From positions 1-46,934 of the forward strand of contig JASGMV010000001.1 of NCBI GenBank assembly GCA_030156255.1: a DNA stretch of 46,934 nucleotides, written 5' to 3'. The position numbers and the translations under genes are program-made. The notes beneath the pieces are model-generated. The model had not been told where the DNA came from. It did no database searches and worked only from the letters and a program-made list of their open reading frames with translations. This DNA comes from Desulfovibrionales bacterium (lineage in GTDB: Bacteria; Desulfobacterota; Desulfovibrionia; Desulfovibrionales; Desulfovibrionaceae). Positions 1-8,164 of this stretch are shown here, piece after piece. How positions within the stretch are numbered: position 1 is the first letter of the stretch; each line of letters begins with the position of its first letter.

Positions 1-2437
1 TGCCTTGTTTCTGAGGCTCCAAAAAACTGCGGATGATGGAGCGAATCGTGTCTCGCGGGTTTTCCGCCACCGCGGCCGCGGCGTAGACCTGGGCGAGCTG
101 CGTCTCGTTGAGCTGCTTGATCGCCTCGCACATCGCGGGATCGGCGCCTTGGGAGAGCATGAAGACGCACTCGTCGAACACAGGGCTGTTGATCAACTCC
201 CAGGTCCGGTTGTCGCCGCCCTTTTCCAACGCCATGGACCGGAACATGTTCTTGTACGGCGCCATAGCCTGCGGCAGGTCCTTCGGCGGCGCGCCGTTTT
301 GATCCCAGACGAGCGTCTGGTAGGAGGCGCTGGCCATGGAGCAGGAAAAGTAAAGCTGCGTGGACAACCCCTTGAACGTCTCGGCCACGGACTCGCTCGG
401 CGCATTGATGGCCGGGAGGTCGCGCTCCGCGAGCTTGGCGGAAGGCGCGGGGGACGCCGACGGGGTTTGGGATTTTTTCGCGGACTGCCCGGCGGACCCG
501 GCCGGCGCATCCACGAGGAGGCGCAGTTCAAGTCCTTCGGCCGTCGCCTTGGCCGATGGCTTGGAGACCGCCGGCTCGGCCAGATGAAAGACCGCCGACA
601 GCCTGTTTTCCCGAACGCTCACGCTGACCATGCGCACCGGGCCCGAATCGATCTTTCGATCCTCCGGAACCAGGCTTTTCCACAGACCCGGAGCCAAAAC
701 CTCCAGCACGGATCCGCCCTGTGCGGTCCGCAACTCGTAATCTCTCACAGGGCTCTCCGCCTCCAGCTTCAGCAGCAGGTCGCGCCCTTTCCGGTCGATG
801 CCCACTCCTTGCAGCACGTTGGAAGGCGTCGGTTCGGCCCGCGTTTTGAGAGGTTCGGATTTTTCCCCAGCCGCGCTCGCGGGCATGGCCAGTCCCGGAA
901 ACGCCTCGGCGGGCAAACTGACCACCAGCCCCTGGCGGGTTCCGATGAGCACCGGATCGCCCCGCATGGGCTCGGACAAGTCGGCCTCCATGACCAGTCC
1001 GTCCTTCTCCGCGCGAGTCCTCACCCGAACGACGGGCGGCGACGCGCCGGGATCTTTCACGTCGGGCCGCATGCTCCATCGACCGGGAAGCCTGACGACG
1101 AGTTGCTTTCCCTCCGAACCCAGAGAGCTTTCAAAGCTCGCGACGGGCTGGGCGGTCAACAAAACCACGTTCAACCCGTCGATGGACGGATCGAAGCGGA
1201 CCTCCTGCAAAACATTGGCGTTTTTTCCCCGGTCGCCAGAGGCCTCCAGCTGTTTCTGGGGAATACGCAACTCCAAGGCGCCGCCGGCGATCGCGGCCGA
1301 AGCGCCGGTGACGCTCTCGGCGTCGATATCGAGCACGACCCGCAGCTTGCCTTCATGCAGAGCTGCGCGCGCCCGGCGCAGGCGGCCAAAGTTCAGCGCC
1401 TTGTCCGTCGGGGCGTCCAGCCTCCAGCTCCCGGGCAAATCGAGCACCACTCTGGCCGGCTCCTCCAAGGTGAACATGTCATACTGCTCGATGGGCCGGT
1501 CGGCGCGCAGAACAACGACCACGCTTTTGTTGCGCGTCTCCAAGTCGACGGAGCGCAAAGACAAGGCCTGCGTCTCCAAGGCTTCCGGTTGAGGCCGCGG
1601 CTGTTGGGGCTGCTGGACTTCTTGCAAGGGCGTCGGCGCATCGGGGTCCGGCAGCCGCACCAATCGAAATCCTACGGTGCTGGAGATGATCCCGGGCGAA
1701 AGCGCCAGACGCAAGGCGCACCTGGCGCGCTGCGGCTCTTTCATCCAACAGTCTCCGCGCGCGACCTTGTCGCCCTCCTCCCGCTCCAGCACGGGATTGG
1801 ACGCATTCAGCAGGCCGTAGGCGTCCGGAGCGTACGTATCGCGGACCCATTCGCGCACGTTGCCGGCCATATCCCACAAACCGTACCCGTTAGGTTCGCC
1901 CCGGCCCGCCGGCGCCGTGGCTGTGCGCCGGGTGAAGGCTCCGGGATCGGCTGCTTCGCGGCCGGCTTCGCAGGCGTACTCCCACTGCGCCTCGGTGGGC
2001 AGAACGAAGTTGTCGCCCGAATCCGTCGCCGCGCCCAAGGCCTCGGCAAACGCATCGGCGTCCCTCCAGGAAACGTTTTCCACCGGCAAACCGGCGCCTT
2101 TGAAAGCGGAGGGCTTCCCGCCCATTACCCGCTCCCACTGCTCCTGGGTCGTCTCCCAACGGGACATCCAAAAGCCGTCCAGGCAGACTTTCCGCGCGGG
2201 TCGGGAGTCCGCCGGGCAGTCCGCCCCGTCGCACCCCATGGTGAAGCAACCGCCGGGAACCCAGGCAAAGACCATGCCGGTCGCTGGCTCCGTCCACTGG
2301 CCGCCGGGGGCGGGTTCGGCCCAGGCGCGCGTCGAAGCGGCGAGCAATAGCAAAAGAAAAAGCAATAAAAATCCAGCGGGATGCTCTTGAAGGCGACGTA
2401 GTCTGTGCATGGAGCATTGCATAAGCGCTTTCACCAT
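1..2437 (-). CDS. secreted FGE-sulfatase-fold protein with AMIN-like modules (C-terminus cut by window edge)
   Basis: A single reading frame is open from 2437 to base 1 on the minus strand (at least 812 residues) and continues past the edge. The N-terminus is a signal peptide: basic stretch, Leu-rich core FLLLFLLLLAAS, then an AWA-type cleavage site near residue 40. Residues about 54-260 form an FGE-sulfatase (SUMF1-like) domain: GMVFAWVPGGCFTMG, WETTQEQW, LPTEAQWEYA, GLWDMAGNVREW, and a final GFRLVRL. The RGGSW box reads RGDCW, and the closely spaced catalytic Cys pair of true formylglycine enzymes is not seen, so a structural or binding role is as likely as catalysis. A Pro/Gln linker leads into about three AMIN-like beta modules (for example VVVLRADRPIEQYDMFTL then RVVLDLPG), the type that binds cell-wall polymers. 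A helical Cys-containing tail follows. ATGs at 2422 and 2410 are alternative starts; none has a strong SD. It lies 32 bp downstream of the NTF2-like gene. Confidence 0.85.
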   Translation of the reverse strand, partial: MVKALMQCSMHRLRRLQEHPAGFLLLFLLLLLAASTRAWAEPAPGGQWTEPATGMVFAWVPGGCFTMGCDGADCPADSRPARKVCLDGFWMSRWETTQEQWERVMGGKPSAFKGAGLPVENVSWRDADAFAEALGAATDSGDNFVLPTEAQWEYACEAGREAADPGAFTRRTATAPAGRGEPNGYGLWDMAGNVREWVRDTYAPDAYGLLNASNPVLEREEGDKVARGDCWMKEPQRARCALRLALSPGIISSTVGFRLVRLPDPDAPTPLQEVQQPQQPRPQPEALETQALSLRSVDLETRNKSVVVVLRADRPIEQYDMFTLEEPARVVLDLPGSWRLDAPTDKALNFGRLRRARAALHEGKLRVVLDIDAESVTGASAAIAGGALELRIPQKQLEASGDRGKNANVLQEVRFDPSIDGLNVVLLTAQPVASFESSLGSEGKQLVVRLPGRWSMRPDVKDPGASPPVVRVRTRAEKDGLVMEADLSEPMRGDPVLIGTRQGLVVSLPAEAFPGLAMPASAAGEKSEPLKTRAEPTPSNVLQGVGIDRKGRDLLLKLEAESPVRDYELRTAQGGSVLEVLAPGLWKSLVPEDRKIDSGPVRMVSVSVRENRLSAVFHLAEPAVSKPSAKATAEGLELRLLVDAPAGSAGQSAKKSQTPSASPAPSAKLAERDLPAINAPSESVAETFKGLSTQLYFSCSMASASYQTLVWDQNGAPPKDLPQAMAPYKNMFRSMALEKGGDNRTWELINSPVFDECVFMLSQGADPAMCEAIKQLNETQLAQVYAAAAVAENPRDTIRSIIRSFLEPQKQG

Positions 2438-2469
2438 TCCCGATCAACCCCGCCCGAGGCGTGGCGGGC

Positions 2470-2874
2470 TTACACCGCCACGAACTCCACCTTGTTCAAA
2501 AGCAAAGGATGCTGCTCGCTGGAGGTCAGACTCCACACCTGCCGAAACGGCCTTTCAAAGGGCTTGCCCTTCTCGCGGCCGATCCATCGCCCTTTAATGT
2601 CCGCCACGATGCGTCCGTCGTTACGCCTGGTCACGCAAACGGAGTCGATATCGTGGCCCTCGTCGGTCAGCGAGGCCCTGACCGCCTGCCTCCATTTGTC
2701 GACGCCTTCGGTGGTGGTGAGCGTGAGGCCCGGAATCTTGATCTCGAATCCCCCCGGGTCAAGAAACGAAAACAACCGCTTGTAGTCGCCGTCATGATCC
2801 GCCGCGGCGAACCACGAATAGACAAACGCCTTCACGTCATTGTCGTTCAACGGGAATCCGAAGGGCTTGAACAC
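2470..2874 (-). CDS. NTF2-like (SnoaL/DUF4440-type) protein
   Basis: A 134-residue protein with the compact alpha+beta cone pattern of the NTF2 superfamily: an N-terminal helix (VKAFVYSWFAAADHDGDY), a loop with PGGFEIKIPG, a helix around VDKWRQAVRASL, then long beta strands ending RQVWSLTSSEQ. Such proteins bind small molecules or act as stand-alone accessory domains, and no catalytic residues can be assigned here. The start is GTG at 2874 with an AGGAG ribosome site about 9 bases upstream. It lies between the MazG-like gene (45 bp upstream) and the FGE/AMIN gene (32 bp downstream) on the same strand, so one transcript is likely. The fold assignment is moderately sure and the function is unknown. 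Confidence 0.7.
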   Translation of the reverse strand: MFKPFGFPLNDNDVKAFVYSWFAAADHDGDYKRLFSFLDPGGFEIKIPGLTLTTTEGVDKWRQAVRASLTDEGHDIDSVCVTRRNDGRIVADIKGRWIGREKGKPFERPFRQVWSLTSSEQHPLLLNKVEFVAV

Positions 2875-2919
2875 GGAGGAACACTCCTCTCCCGTGGAAG
2901 GTTGAGAACTCCGGCGCGC

Positions 2920-3252
2920 CTAGTTCGGAGGCCAACGTCCTTCGTTGATTTCTATCTTGTCCCAGGCGGCCCGCGCCAGATCGACTCCCAGCCTGTCGGC
3001 CAACAGCAAAAGATAGATGAAGACGTCGGCCATTTCCGCAGCGGTTTCGGCCAACGCTTCCCCTTCCATGTCCGCATCCCCCGGACGCCACTGGAATCGC
3101 TCCAAAAGCTCTCCGGCCTCGATGGCCACGGACATGGCCAGATTTTTCGGGGTTTGGGCCTCGCGCCACTCCCGTTCATCCCGGAACCTGAGCAACCGCT
3201 CCGTCAATCCGGCGAGTTCCCCGGCGGCGGCCTCTTCTTCTTTACATGGCAT
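2920..3252 (-). CDS. MazG-like nucleotide pyrophosphohydrolase (dCTPase / RS21-C6 type)
   Basis: A 110-residue all-alpha NTP pyrophosphohydrolase of the single-domain MazG/XTP3-transactivated type, which hydrolyses (d)NTPs to NMP and PPi and so cleans the nucleotide pool. The metal-binding signature is visible: FRDEREW, then NLAMSVAIEAGELLERFQW with the E-x-x-E motif, then AEMADVFIYLLLLADRLG with E-x-x-D, then the conserved KIEINEGRWP end. I chose ATG 3252 because GGAGGA lies 7 bases upstream; two ATGs further upstream sit on or before that site. It heads the minus-strand group with the NTF2-like and FGE/AMIN genes. The exact substrate (dCTP, modified dNTPs) cannot be told from sequence. Confidence 0.85.
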   Translation of the reverse strand: MPCKEEEAAAGELAGLTERLLRFRDEREWREAQTPKNLAMSVAIEAGELLERFQWRPGDADMEGEALAETAAEMADVFIYLLLLADRLGVDLARAAWDKIEINEGRWPPN

Positions 3253-3277
3253 AAGCATTTCCTCCGCCGCCATTACT

Positions 3278-3305
3278 GCAATACTCGGTTGCAATTCAAC
3301 GGCAA
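3278..3305 (-). promoter_or_regulatory. possible sigma70 promoter for the MazG-like operon
   Basis: On the minus strand TTGCCG (3305-3300), a 16-base spacer and TATTGC (3283-3278) precede the MazG-like start at 3252 by about 26 bases. Each box matches the consensus at 4 of 6 positions. Confidence 0.4.
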
Positions 3306-3670
3306 CCTCCGGCGAAACGCCTGCAGGCGCTGGCGGCTGAATTTATTCTTGCGCGCACGAAAGCCGAAGCTTGCCGGGAATTCCATCCGCTGCAGTTCTT
3401 CCGCTTGTGCGCAGAGTATTCAAAGGCTAAAATCAATTGTTCATCTGGCGGCGAGTATAACGCATTTCTCCTCCCTTGCGAAGAGAAAACGCAACGCAGC
3501 CTTTCGCTTCCCCACCGGCGCAGAGCAGCGACAACGTCGAGGCGGCGCCAAACGAAAAACGCGCTCGGGCCGGGCAAGCCTGCAAATCATAGAACAAGAA
3601 AAATCAATGGAATAAGCTGGTTGAACATCAACCGACCGGTCTGCGCCGTCGGGGAAAAAACAACCCGAAT
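3306..3670. other. gene-free spacer
   Basis: Between the divergent MazG-like and nfu promoters. Short open frames occur on both strands but have no ribosome site, no family resemblance and poor codon use. Base composition is less GC-rich than the neighbouring genes. I see no RNA gene, repeat or operator here. Confidence 0.5.
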
Positions 3671-3700
3671 TTGACATCCCGGAATAAAACACTTTATCCT
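3671..3700 (+). promoter_or_regulatory. sigma70 promoter for the nfu gene
   Basis: A perfect TTGACA at 3671-3676, an 18-base spacer and TATCCT at 3695-3700, about 28 bases before the ATG at 3729. A good SD (GGAGG) lies between. Confidence 0.65.
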
Positions 3701-3728
3701 TTCACATCACTTCACGGAGGTCACAACC

Positions 3729-3950
3729 ATGAGAGAAAAAGTCGAAGCGGCCCTTGCGACCGTTCGTCCGACCCTGCAAAACGACGGCGGCGACGTCGAA
3801 CTGGTGGATATCACGGAGGACGGCGTGGTCAAGGTCCGTCTGCAAGGCGCCTGCCACGGCTGCCCCATGTCCCAAATGACCCTCAAAAGCGGCATCGAGC
3901 GCGTGATCCTCAAGGCCGTGCCCGAAGTCAAGGCCGTAGAAGCCGTCTAA
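3729..3950 (+). CDS. NifU C-terminal-domain (Nfu) Fe-S cluster carrier
   Basis: A 73-residue stand-alone Nfu domain. These proteins hold a [4Fe-4S] cluster at a dimer interface through a CxxC motif and hand it to apo-proteins. Here the motif is C42-H-G-C45 in ACHGCPMSQMTLKSGIE, preceded by the typical RPTLQNDGGDVELVDI. The length fits the single-domain form common in anaerobes, without an A-type or NifU-N domain. GGAGG lies 8 bases before the ATG, its own promoter is at 3671 and a terminator follows at 3985, so it is probably monocistronic. Confidence 0.93.
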   Translation: MREKVEAALATVRPTLQNDGGDVELVDITEDGVVKVRLQGACHGCPMSQMTLKSGIERVILKAVPEVKAVEAV

Positions 3951-3984
3951 AGCCGGCGAACCGGCGTCCAACGATAGAACGACA

Positions 3985-4021
3985 GGGGAAACGCCGCGCC
4001 GCCGCGTTTCCCCTTCCTTTT
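3985..4021 (+). terminator. intrinsic terminator after nfu
   Basis: A perfect 10-bp stem, GGGGAAACGC (3985-3994) with GCGTTTCCCC (4004-4013), a 9-base loop, then a pyrimidine/T-rich run (ttccttttcc). Confidence 0.75.
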
Positions 4022-4052
4022 CCGCAACCCACAGACCACACGCGAGCAATCC

Positions 4053-5522
4053 ATGGAGCCCATCGTCACGCGGTTCGCGCCGAGCCCTACGGGGCATCTG
4101 CACATCGGCGGCGCCCGCACCGCCCTTTTCTGCTGGCTGCTGGCCCGCCACACCGGCGGCTCATTCCTGTTGCGCATCGAGGACACCGACCGACAGCGCT
4201 CCACCAAGGAATTCGAGGACTCCATCCTCGAGGCCATGGCTTGGCTCGGGCTCAAGTCCGACCAGGAGCCGGTCCACCAAAGCGATCGCGTCGACGCCCA
4301 TAACGCGGCCATCGACCGCCTGCTGCAGGAGGGCAAAGCCTATTGGTGCGAGTGCACCCCCGATCAGGTGGAGGCCATGCGCGAAAGGGCCCGGGCCGTC
4401 GGCGCCAAGCCGAAGTACGACGGGACCTGCCGCGAACGGGGCCTGGGACCCGGCGAAGGCCGGGTGGTCCGCTTCAAAACCCCGCCCGCCGGGGACACGG
4501 CTTTCCACGACATGGTCAAGGGCCGCGTCAGCTGGCCCAACCAGGAGCTGGACGACATGATCCTGCGCCGCTCCGACGGCTCGCCCACCTACAATCTGGC
4601 CGTGGTCGTGGACGACCACGACATGGGCGTCACCCACGTCATCCGCGGCGACGACCACGTGGCCAACACGCCCCGGCAAATCCTGCTCTACCAAGCCCTG
4701 GGCTGGGACATCCCAAAGTTCGGCCACGTGCCCATGATCCTCGGCCCGGACAAGAAAAAGCTTTCCAAACGCCACGGCGCCCTGGCCGTGATCGAATACC
4801 GCCAGATGGGCTACCTCCCCGAGGCCATGATCAACTGCCTAGCCCGCCTGGGCTGGTCCCACGGAGACCAGGAGATTTTCTCCTCCGACGAACTGATCGA
4901 GGCCTTCGATCCCCACGGATTCGGCTCTTCGGCCGCGGTCTTCGACATGGCCAAGCTCGACTGGCTCAATAGCCACTACATCAAAGAGTCCACCCCCAAG
5001 CGTCTGGCCGAACTGCTCAAGCCCTATTTCCAGCGGGACGTGCAGACCGGCGTCAAGGACGCCGAGCTGTTCCTCGGGACCGGCTCCCGCGCCCAACTGG
5101 CGGCGCGGGTGGAGACCGTCACCCTGGACTACCTCGAACGCATCATCCCCCTGTACCAGCCGCGCTCCAAAACCTTGGCCGAAATGGCCGAGGCGGCCAG
5201 GTTTTTCGTACTCGGCTGGGAGGCGCTGGAGTACGACCCCAAGGCGGTCAAAAAATTCCTCACGGAGGATACCCGGCCGCGGCTCAAGGAGATCGCCGCC
5301 CTGCTGCGCGGACTCAAGAACTTTGACGAGAAGGCCCTCGAAGAAACGGTCAAGGGCTATATGGAGGAGCACGAATTGTCCTTCAAACAAATCGCCCAGC
5401 CCATCCGCGTGGCCATCACCGGCAAAACCGCCAGCCCCGGCCTGTTCGAGACCATGGCCGTGCTGCGCAAGAACGAGACGGTCAAACGTCTGCTGCGCGC
5501 CGCGGATTTAGAGCAAGCCTAA
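4053..5522 (+). CDS. gltX: glutamyl-tRNA synthetase
   Basis: A 489-residue class I aminoacyl-tRNA synthetase that charges tRNA-Glu (in some lineages also tRNA-Gln). The ATP-binding HIGH-type motif is in RFAPSPTGHLHIGGARTAL at residues 6-24, and the KMSKS-type loop is KKKLSKRHGA near residue 235. Between them lie the Glu-specific SFLLRIEDTDRQRS and CxC...C elements (YWCECTP, then DGTCRERG), a partial zinc-finger region. The C-terminal anticodon-binding helical domain is complete and of usual length. It starts at ATG 4053 with only a weak SD (GAGC), 31 bases after the nfu terminator. A 15-bp hairpin follows the stop. Residual read-through from the nfu promoter is possible, as no separate promoter is evident. 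Confidence 0.96.
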   Translation: MEPIVTRFAPSPTGHLHIGGARTALFCWLLARHTGGSFLLRIEDTDRQRSTKEFEDSILEAMAWLGLKSDQEPVHQSDRVDAHNAAIDRLLQEGKAYWCECTPDQVEAMRERARAVGAKPKYDGTCRERGLGPGEGRVVRFKTPPAGDTAFHDMVKGRVSWPNQELDDMILRRSDGSPTYNLAVVVDDHDMGVTHVIRGDDHVANTPRQILLYQALGWDIPKFGHVPMILGPDKKKLSKRHGALAVIEYRQMGYLPEAMINCLARLGWSHGDQEIFSSDELIEAFDPHGFGSSAAVFDMAKLDWLNSHYIKESTPKRLAELLKPYFQRDVQTGVKDAELFLGTGSRAQLAARVETVTLDYLERIIPLYQPRSKTLAEMAEAARFFVLGWEALEYDPKAVKKFLTEDTRPRLKEIAALLRGLKNFDEKALEETVKGYMEEHELSFKQIAQPIRVAITGKTASPGLFETMAVLRKNETVKRLLRAADLEQA

Positions 5523-5525
5523 AAT

Positions 5526-5563
5526 GCGAGGGGAAAACCCTTGGAAACGGGTTTTCCCCTCGC
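5526..5563 (+). terminator. hairpin terminator after gltX
   Basis: A perfect 15-bp stem (5526-5540 with 5549-5563; core GGGGAAAACCC) and an 8-base loop, starting 4 bases after the gltX stop. The following bases (gctccctttcc) are pyrimidine-rich but not a clean T run. Confidence 0.7.
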
Positions 5564-5884
5564 GCTCCCTTTCCTAAATTTTTCGTTGATTCCGCATTGC
5601 GATAGGGGCTCTTTGAGAACCGCCCTTCATGGTGTGCTAAAAAATGACGTCTCGAAAATTGAAGCGCAATCCTGACCAAGCCGCCATATTGGAGAAATCG
5701 AAGCAGGCTATCTGACTGTTGGCAACCTCATCGAACGCAGGCCGACGTCGCCGGTCTGCGGACTCAAGGCTGGAGAGATGCGGGCGTCCTGGACGCCGTG
5801 GCCCACGGGGACGAACATGGTCGCCGCAGGCGAACGGTCCAAGCCCGTTTCAAAAGAATGAACGAATGGCGAAGAACGAGAAAA
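5564..5884. other. gene-free spacer with a 23-codon frame
   Basis: Between convergent gltX and rpmB. The only frame with any character is ATG 5644 to TGA 5715 (MTSRKLKRNPDQAAILEKS...), which lacks a ribosome site; it could be debris of a lost gene. A small palindrome GGCGTCC/GGACGCC lies near 5786-5800. Nothing else is recognised. Confidence 0.4.
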
Positions 5885-5914
5885 GAGGGGCCCGGGCGTC
5901 AGCCGGGGCCCCTC
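5885..5914 (-). terminator. intrinsic terminator after rpmB
   Basis: Thirteen-base arms (5885-5897 with 5902-5914, one mismatch), very GC-rich, with a 4-base loop. On the minus strand the hairpin is followed by TTTTCTCG. It lies 20 bases after the rpmB stop. Confidence 0.7.
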
Positions 5915-5934
5915 GGAAGATATGCGACGCTGGC

Positions 5935-6150
5935 TTAGGCTTCCGCTTTGGCCGGAACCGAAGGCTTCACCACCTTGCCCGAACGCAGGCAACGGGTGCA
6001 GACCTTGATGCGGCGCACGGCGCCGTCTTCGTTCTGGACGCGTACGCGCTGAAGATTCGGCAGAAAGCGGCGTTTGGTCTTGTTGTTGGCGTGGCTGACG
6101 TTATTGCCCGACTGGGGCCCTTTGCCGCAAATATCGCAAACCTGGGACAT
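5935..6150 (-). CDS. rpmB: 50S ribosomal protein L28
   Basis: A 71-residue L28 of the large ribosomal subunit. It starts with [22 protein letters not shown] and continues [14 protein letters not shown]. Two CxxC pairs (CDIC and CTRC) are kept, so this is the zinc-binding C+ form. ATG 6150 is preceded by a perfect AAGGAGGT at 5-base spacing, which excludes the longer upstream frame. A short Ala/Lys tail ends the protein. It is divergent from the DUF177-fab operon and followed by its own terminator. Confidence 0.95.
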   Translation of the reverse strand: MSQVCDICGKGPQSGNNVSHANNKTKRRFLPNLQRVRVQNEDGAVRRIKVCTRCLRSGKVVKPSVPAKAEA

Positions 6151-6279
6151 GGCGACCTCCTTATGGATGGGCCGGGGCGGCCCGACAATGCGGGGCGTCG
6201 ACGCCCAGCTTTGAATCAATTATTCCCCAAAGGGAAGCTTTCTTAGCTTGTCGCCGGGCAAAAGGCAAGTCTTTTTCAC

Positions 6280-6307
6280 TTGACAAAATGAAAACTTCCC
6301 ATATAGC
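6280..6307 (+). promoter_or_regulatory. sigma70 promoter of the DUF177-rpmF-plsX-fab operon
   Basis: TTGACA at 6280-6285, a 16-base spacer and TATAGC at 6302-6307; a TAGCTA with an 18-base spacer overlaps it. An in-frame ATG at 6288 lies inside this promoter, which supports ATG 6330 as the true start of the first gene. Confidence 0.65.
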
Positions 6308-6329
6308 TATCTCCCTTTGCGAGGATGTC

Positions 6330-6851
6330 ATGAGCGAACTATGGCTGTCGCTGACCGGCGTTCCGGCTGAAGGCCGGGAGTACATTTATTCGGACCAGTC
6401 CTTGTGGACAGAGAACCTGCGCCGGTTCGAAATACCGGTGGAGACGACCCAACCCCTTTCCGCGACGCTGTTCGTTCAGCCGCAGGACAAGGGGGTTTTC
6501 GTCCGTGGGACATTGTCCGGATCGTTGCGCATACCCTGCGATCGTTGCGCCGAACCCTTTGAATTGGATTTGGCCCACGAATTCGAGCTGTTCGAGGAAG
6601 TCTCCCCGGAGGACCCGGCCGAGGCCTCGGATTTGCTTCGCACCGCCGGGGGCGTGCTGGAGCTTGACGCGGCCGGCCTGCTCTGGGAGCAGTTCGTATT
6701 GGCCCTGCCGGAGCACGCCCTGTGCCATCCCGATTGCCGGGGGTTGTGCTCCACCTGCGGAGCCAACTTGAACATCACCGCCTGCCAGTGCGAATCCGAA
6801 GATGGAGATCCGCGGCTGGCTGTTTTACGCAACCTCAAAATCAACCAATAA
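6330..6851 (+). CDS. DUF177 / YceD-family protein (large-ribosomal-subunit RNA accumulation)
   Basis: A 173-residue DUF177 protein. The family is nearly always encoded directly before rpmF; in E. coli and plants it is needed for normal 23S rRNA accumulation. Hallmarks are GTLSGSLRIPCDRCAEPFELDL (first Cys pair) and the C-terminal CHPDCRGLCSTCGANLN, which is the conserved C-x4-GLC-x2-CG box and likely binds zinc. The start ATG 6330 has AGG 6 bases upstream. The gene is followed by rpmF after 39 bases. Confidence 0.92.
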   Translation: MSELWLSLTGVPAEGREYIYSDQSLWTENLRRFEIPVETTQPLSATLFVQPQDKGVFVRGTLSGSLRIPCDRCAEPFELDLAHEFELFEEVSPEDPAEASDLLRTAGGVLELDAAGLLWEQFVLALPEHALCHPDCRGLCSTCGANLNITACQCESEDGDPRLAVLRNLKINQ

Positions 6852-6890
6852 GCCGTCCGCGGCCGATTTCGGCCACCCAAGGAGTGCCCC

Positions 6891-7073
6891 ATGCCCAATC
6901 CGAAAAAAAAGACGTCTCGTTCCAGACGCAACATGCGCCGCGCCCATGACCACGTGGAAACCCCCACGGTGATTTATTGCGAATGCGGCGAACCCAGCCT
7001 GCCCCACAGGGCTTGCCCGGTGTGCGGCAACTACCGCGGCCGGCAGGCGACGACGACTGTCAGCGATGAATAG
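6891..7073 (+). CDS. rpmF: 50S ribosomal protein L32
   Basis: A 60-residue L32 with the typical basic start [20 protein letters not shown] and the zinc ribbon [23 protein letters not shown], so it is the Cys-containing C+ form. AGGAG stands 7 bases before the ATG. Its last 8 bases overlap plsX, so translation of the two is probably coupled. The DUF177-rpmF-plsX linkage is ancient and ties ribosome to membrane-lipid synthesis. Confidence 0.96.
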   Translation: MPNPKKKTSRSRRNMRRAHDHVETPTVIYCECGEPSLPHRACPVCGNYRGRQATTTVSDE

Positions 7074-8118
7074 AGACCTTCCCCGCATCGCCGTGGACGC
7101 CATGGGCGGCGACTTTGGTCCTGAAGTCGTCGTGCCGGGAGCGCTCCAGGCTGTGCGCAGCGGAGCCGCCGCGGCGGTCCTGGTGGGCAGAGAGCCTGAC
7201 ATCCGCAAAGTTCTGGACCGCGAGTCGACCCAGGGGCTGGATATCGAAATCCAGCACGCCTCCGAGATGGTGGAGATGGACGAAAAGCCTTCCGAGGCGC
7301 TACGCCTCAAGAAGGACTCCTCCATCCGCGTCGCCGCCAGCCTGGTCAAGCAGGGCCGGTGCCATGGGATGATCAGCGCCGGAAATTCCGGCGCCACGGT
7401 GGCCGCCGGCATGTTCGTGCTGGGCCGCATCCGCGGCGTCGAACGGCCCGCCCTGGCCGGATTGATGCCCACGGAAAAGAAACCCATCGTCCTGGTGGAC
7501 GTGGGGGCCAACGTGGACTCCAAACCGTTCCATCTGGCCCAGTTCGGCATCATGGGCAGCGTACTCGCCCAGGACGTGCTGGACAGGCGGTCCCCAAAAA
7601 TCGGACTGCTGACCATCGGCGAAGAGGAAGGCAAAGGCAACACCGTTGTCCGCACCGCCTACGAAATGCTGAAAAAATCCTCCCTGAACTTCGTGGGCAA
7701 CGTCGAGGGACGGGACATCTTCACCGGAGAAGTGGACGTCGTCGTTTGCGACGGATTCGTGGGCAATGTGGCGCTCAAGCTCTCCGAAGGACTGGCCTCG
7801 TCCTTGACGCGCATGTTGAAGAGCGAGCTTTCCGGAGACATCGTCTCCCGCATGGGCGCCATGCTGGCCATGAGCGCCTTCAGACGCTTCAAACGCGTGG
7901 TCGACTCCTCCGAATACGGCGGCGCCCCGGTGCTCGGGCTCAAAGGCAGCGCCATGGTCTGCCACGGAGCCTCCAACGCACGAGCCATCACCCGCGCCGT
8001 GGAGATCGCCGCCCGTTTCCACGAAAACAAAGTCCAGGACCACTTGGTTGAGGGCCTCGCCGCCAACAAGGATCTGGCTTCCTTCGGCCGCCAGAAGCCG
8101 GCCAGCGACGCAGCCTGA
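7066..8118 (+). CDS. plsX: phosphate acyltransferase PlsX
   Basis: A 350-residue enzyme that makes acyl-phosphate from acyl-ACP, the first step of phosphatidic acid synthesis through PlsY. Family motifs are [20 protein letters not shown] at the start, [19 protein letters not shown] in the middle, [18 protein letters not shown], and the [17 protein letters not shown] and [13 protein letters not shown] boxes. The length is normal. The ATG overlaps the end of rpmF, and no strong SD is seen, consistent with coupling. It lies 46 bp before fabH. Confidence 0.96.
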   Translation: MNRDLPRIAVDAMGGDFGPEVVVPGALQAVRSGAAAAVLVGREPDIRKVLDRESTQGLDIEIQHASEMVEMDEKPSEALRLKKDSSIRVAASLVKQGRCHGMISAGNSGATVAAGMFVLGRIRGVERPALAGLMPTEKKPIVLVDVGANVDSKPFHLAQFGIMGSVLAQDVLDRRSPKIGLLTIGEEEGKGNTVVRTAYEMLKKSSLNFVGNVEGRDIFTGEVDVVVCDGFVGNVALKLSEGLASSLTRMLKSELSGDIVSRMGAMLAMSAFRRFKRVVDSSEYGGAPVLGLKGSAMVCHGASNARAITRAVEIAARFHENKVQDHLVEGLAANKDLASFGRQKPASDAA

Positions 8119-8164
8119 CCGTTTTGAATCTTCCAGCGCAACCCAGCCAAACCACCCCATCATC

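Noticed and set aside
5-2350. 781-codon open frame on the plus strand
   Set aside because: It is the antisense of the FGE/AMIN gene. The plus-strand translation is Arg/Gly/His-rich and has no homology, whereas the minus frame reads a clear signal peptide and FGE motifs.
6288-6329. Upstream start of the DUF177 gene at ATG 6288
   Set aside because: This ATG lies inside the TTGACA/TATAGC promoter and has no ribosome site.
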